Below, in pieces: positions 6,701 to 6,771 of a DNA stretch of 6,771 bases. A program made the translations under genes and the position numbers. The DNA is from an uncultured bacterium (lineage in GTDB: Bacteria > Planctomycetota > Phycisphaerae > Phycisphaerales > SM1A02): positions 1 through 6,771 of the forward strand of contig CAIPQY010000438.1 in the NCBI GenBank assembly GCA_903867275.1. Reading direction: 5' to 3'. The notes beneath the pieces were generated by a model. The model saw only the letters and a program-made list of their open reading frames with translations. It made no database searches and had not been told where the DNA came from. Every line of letters starts with the position of its first letter. The stretch's first letter is position 1.

Positions 6701-6771
6701 GGCTTCACCGCCAACTTCGCGGCCAAGAACCTGACCAACCCCGTCCGCGAGACCCAGTACGAGGCCTTCAA
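3746..6771 (+). CDS. TonB-dependent outer-membrane receptor with N-terminal carboxypeptidase-regulatory-like domain (C-terminus outside window)
   Basis: The receptor imports an unidentified ligand across the outer membrane using TonB energy. The frame is open for 1008 codons to the window end. A signal peptide covers 1-24 (AMA before Gln25). A carboxypeptidase-regulatory-like beta-sandwich spans about 29-110 (GSVTD, GATVSILGT, NGSFTIPNVAPGTYTLVF). LEEVVVQD (115-122) looks like a TonB box. The plug runs about 155-270, with ISRSGASDAAAAL, VRGLPDRY (198-205), LLDGVRLP, VIESIQISKSFTPD and SGGGVNVDLRD. The barrel carries the family signature RTSFAQTLARPNFFE (755-769) and a terminal KNLTNP (994-999). 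A proline-rich loop at 949-959 is probably extracellular. Between TonB box and plug lies an unusual 30-residue acidic then Val/Pro-rich linker. I expect only some tens of residues to be missing. Iron, vitamin, glycan or peptide substrates cannot be told apart here. Confidence 0.95.
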   Translation, partial: MVIGGRSLAAMLLTMPFAAVPAMAQAPVDGTVRGSVTDKEFGAPVVGATVSILGTRARAVTSENGSFTIPNVAPGTYTLVFTKDGFVREVRPNVLVTGRQLTDVDAAMAGEFEDLEEVVVQDVAAEQQETEAVQVVTPPEIAPIVTLMPLDFTMRLDSAQLLDVVGVDTISRSGASDAAAALLLVPGASLQEGKYAVVRGLPDRYVSVLLDGVRLPVSTPGKRAVQLDQFPASVIESIQISKSFTPDMQGEASGGGVNVDLRDIPDEDGILQFRAQYGINSQVKNGTFLTYPGGKLDFWGNNDVLQSQPDLVGQSWPNNPTGTTTGSAPPIYKWSAAAGKSWEIDDNVKVGGFGSFFYDAGASYFDNGQLNQMVQEGPNKPITPQQNGVVGDVFSTQLYDVTQGTQSVQWGGMGSAGFETEDNKFGTKFIYSRLSESQAVLLTDTRGKDYYFPNYNPNDPYGPGVIGAESEIAPWQRLETLDYTQVSTQALILNGEHRLGFLGPEENDPIPEPLGFGTPKVDWRLAFSKADENQPDQTQFAAKWLPERALFPSDPTTLPETWIGEPPAQLTDAGFVQHINYYNEETSTQGQFNIKLPFMQWNDREGYIKAGAFGDSVSREYRQSTYANSGDTNTTYDAPWTQPWSQVFPSQDHPINASDRDVSYDGTQQITAGYGMIDLPFNETMNVVTGVRYETTLMTTTVVPDKNATWLDPNDPSQTPLSFTGAPIWNADIDQGNWLPMIGWNWNMVENLVLRTSFAQTLARPNFFEIVPVVQYEYVGGPIFIGNSQLQMSSLNNYDVRLDWTPIEGWLLSGSVFYKEISQPIQYTQRFSTGFAYTTAVNYDNANLFGVELEGRVTLEPLFGEAFTGLAVGTNFTYMNSQVELPSQDASALSNYGVDVSSIPMTATPNYLVNANLTYDYEPWGTQLGLFYNYQGKSLISAATTDATPSPPAPPGPQPGSLLVPAIYQVPYGTLNFTVRQPLIYGFTANFAAKNLTNPVRETQYEAF

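Overview
The window is GC-rich bacterial DNA carrying two divergent transcription units that both belong to a TonB-dependent outer-membrane uptake system. The organism is a diderm with outer-membrane receptors. GTG starts, high GC and the pairing of a DUF3450 protein with an N-terminally extended ExbB-like protein (known from gammaproteobacteria, and from memory also from Verrucomicrobiota and Planctomycetota of the Phycisphaerae type) make a PVC-group bacterium my best guess. This is an inference from gene style, not from a marker gene.

Minus strand, 1994 down to 1: a DUF3450 periplasmic coiled-coil protein (999-1994, GTG start, good Shine-Dalgarno) is followed with a 4-base ATGA overlap by a MotA/TolQ/ExbB-family protein of the TtpC type (1002 to 1, cut by the window edge). 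The second protein has a signal peptide, a periplasmic coiled coil and a long periplasmic domain before its first ExbB-like membrane helix. In known clusters of this kind, ExbB, ExbD and TonB genes follow, so they are expected beyond position 1.

Positions 1995-2450: a 456-base divergent intergenic region. I see no credible gene in it. It holds a 6-bp hairpin in the presumed DUF3450 leader, a cluster of mutually complementary GC arms around a TTCG tetraloop, a perfect 10-bp inverted repeat, and an AT-rich stretch upstream of the plus-strand genes.

Plus strand, 2451 to 6771: a putative lipoprotein with a Pro/Thr/Gln-rich tether and about five TPR-like helical repeats (2451-3752, GTG start) overlaps by 7 bases a TonB-dependent receptor (3746 to beyond 6771). 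The receptor has a signal peptide, a carboxypeptidase-regulatory-like domain, a TonB-box-like stretch, a plug and most of a beta-barrel. Its reading frame is open to the window end with only the extreme C-terminus missing.

Working model: the minus-strand genes supply the energy-transducing side in the inner membrane and periplasm. The plus-strand genes supply the outer-membrane receptor and a dedicated TPR partner. The substrate cannot be read from this sequence. The least familiar parts are the TPR lipoprotein translationally coupled in front of the receptor and the Pro/Ala/Lys-rich spacer in the DUF3450 protein.
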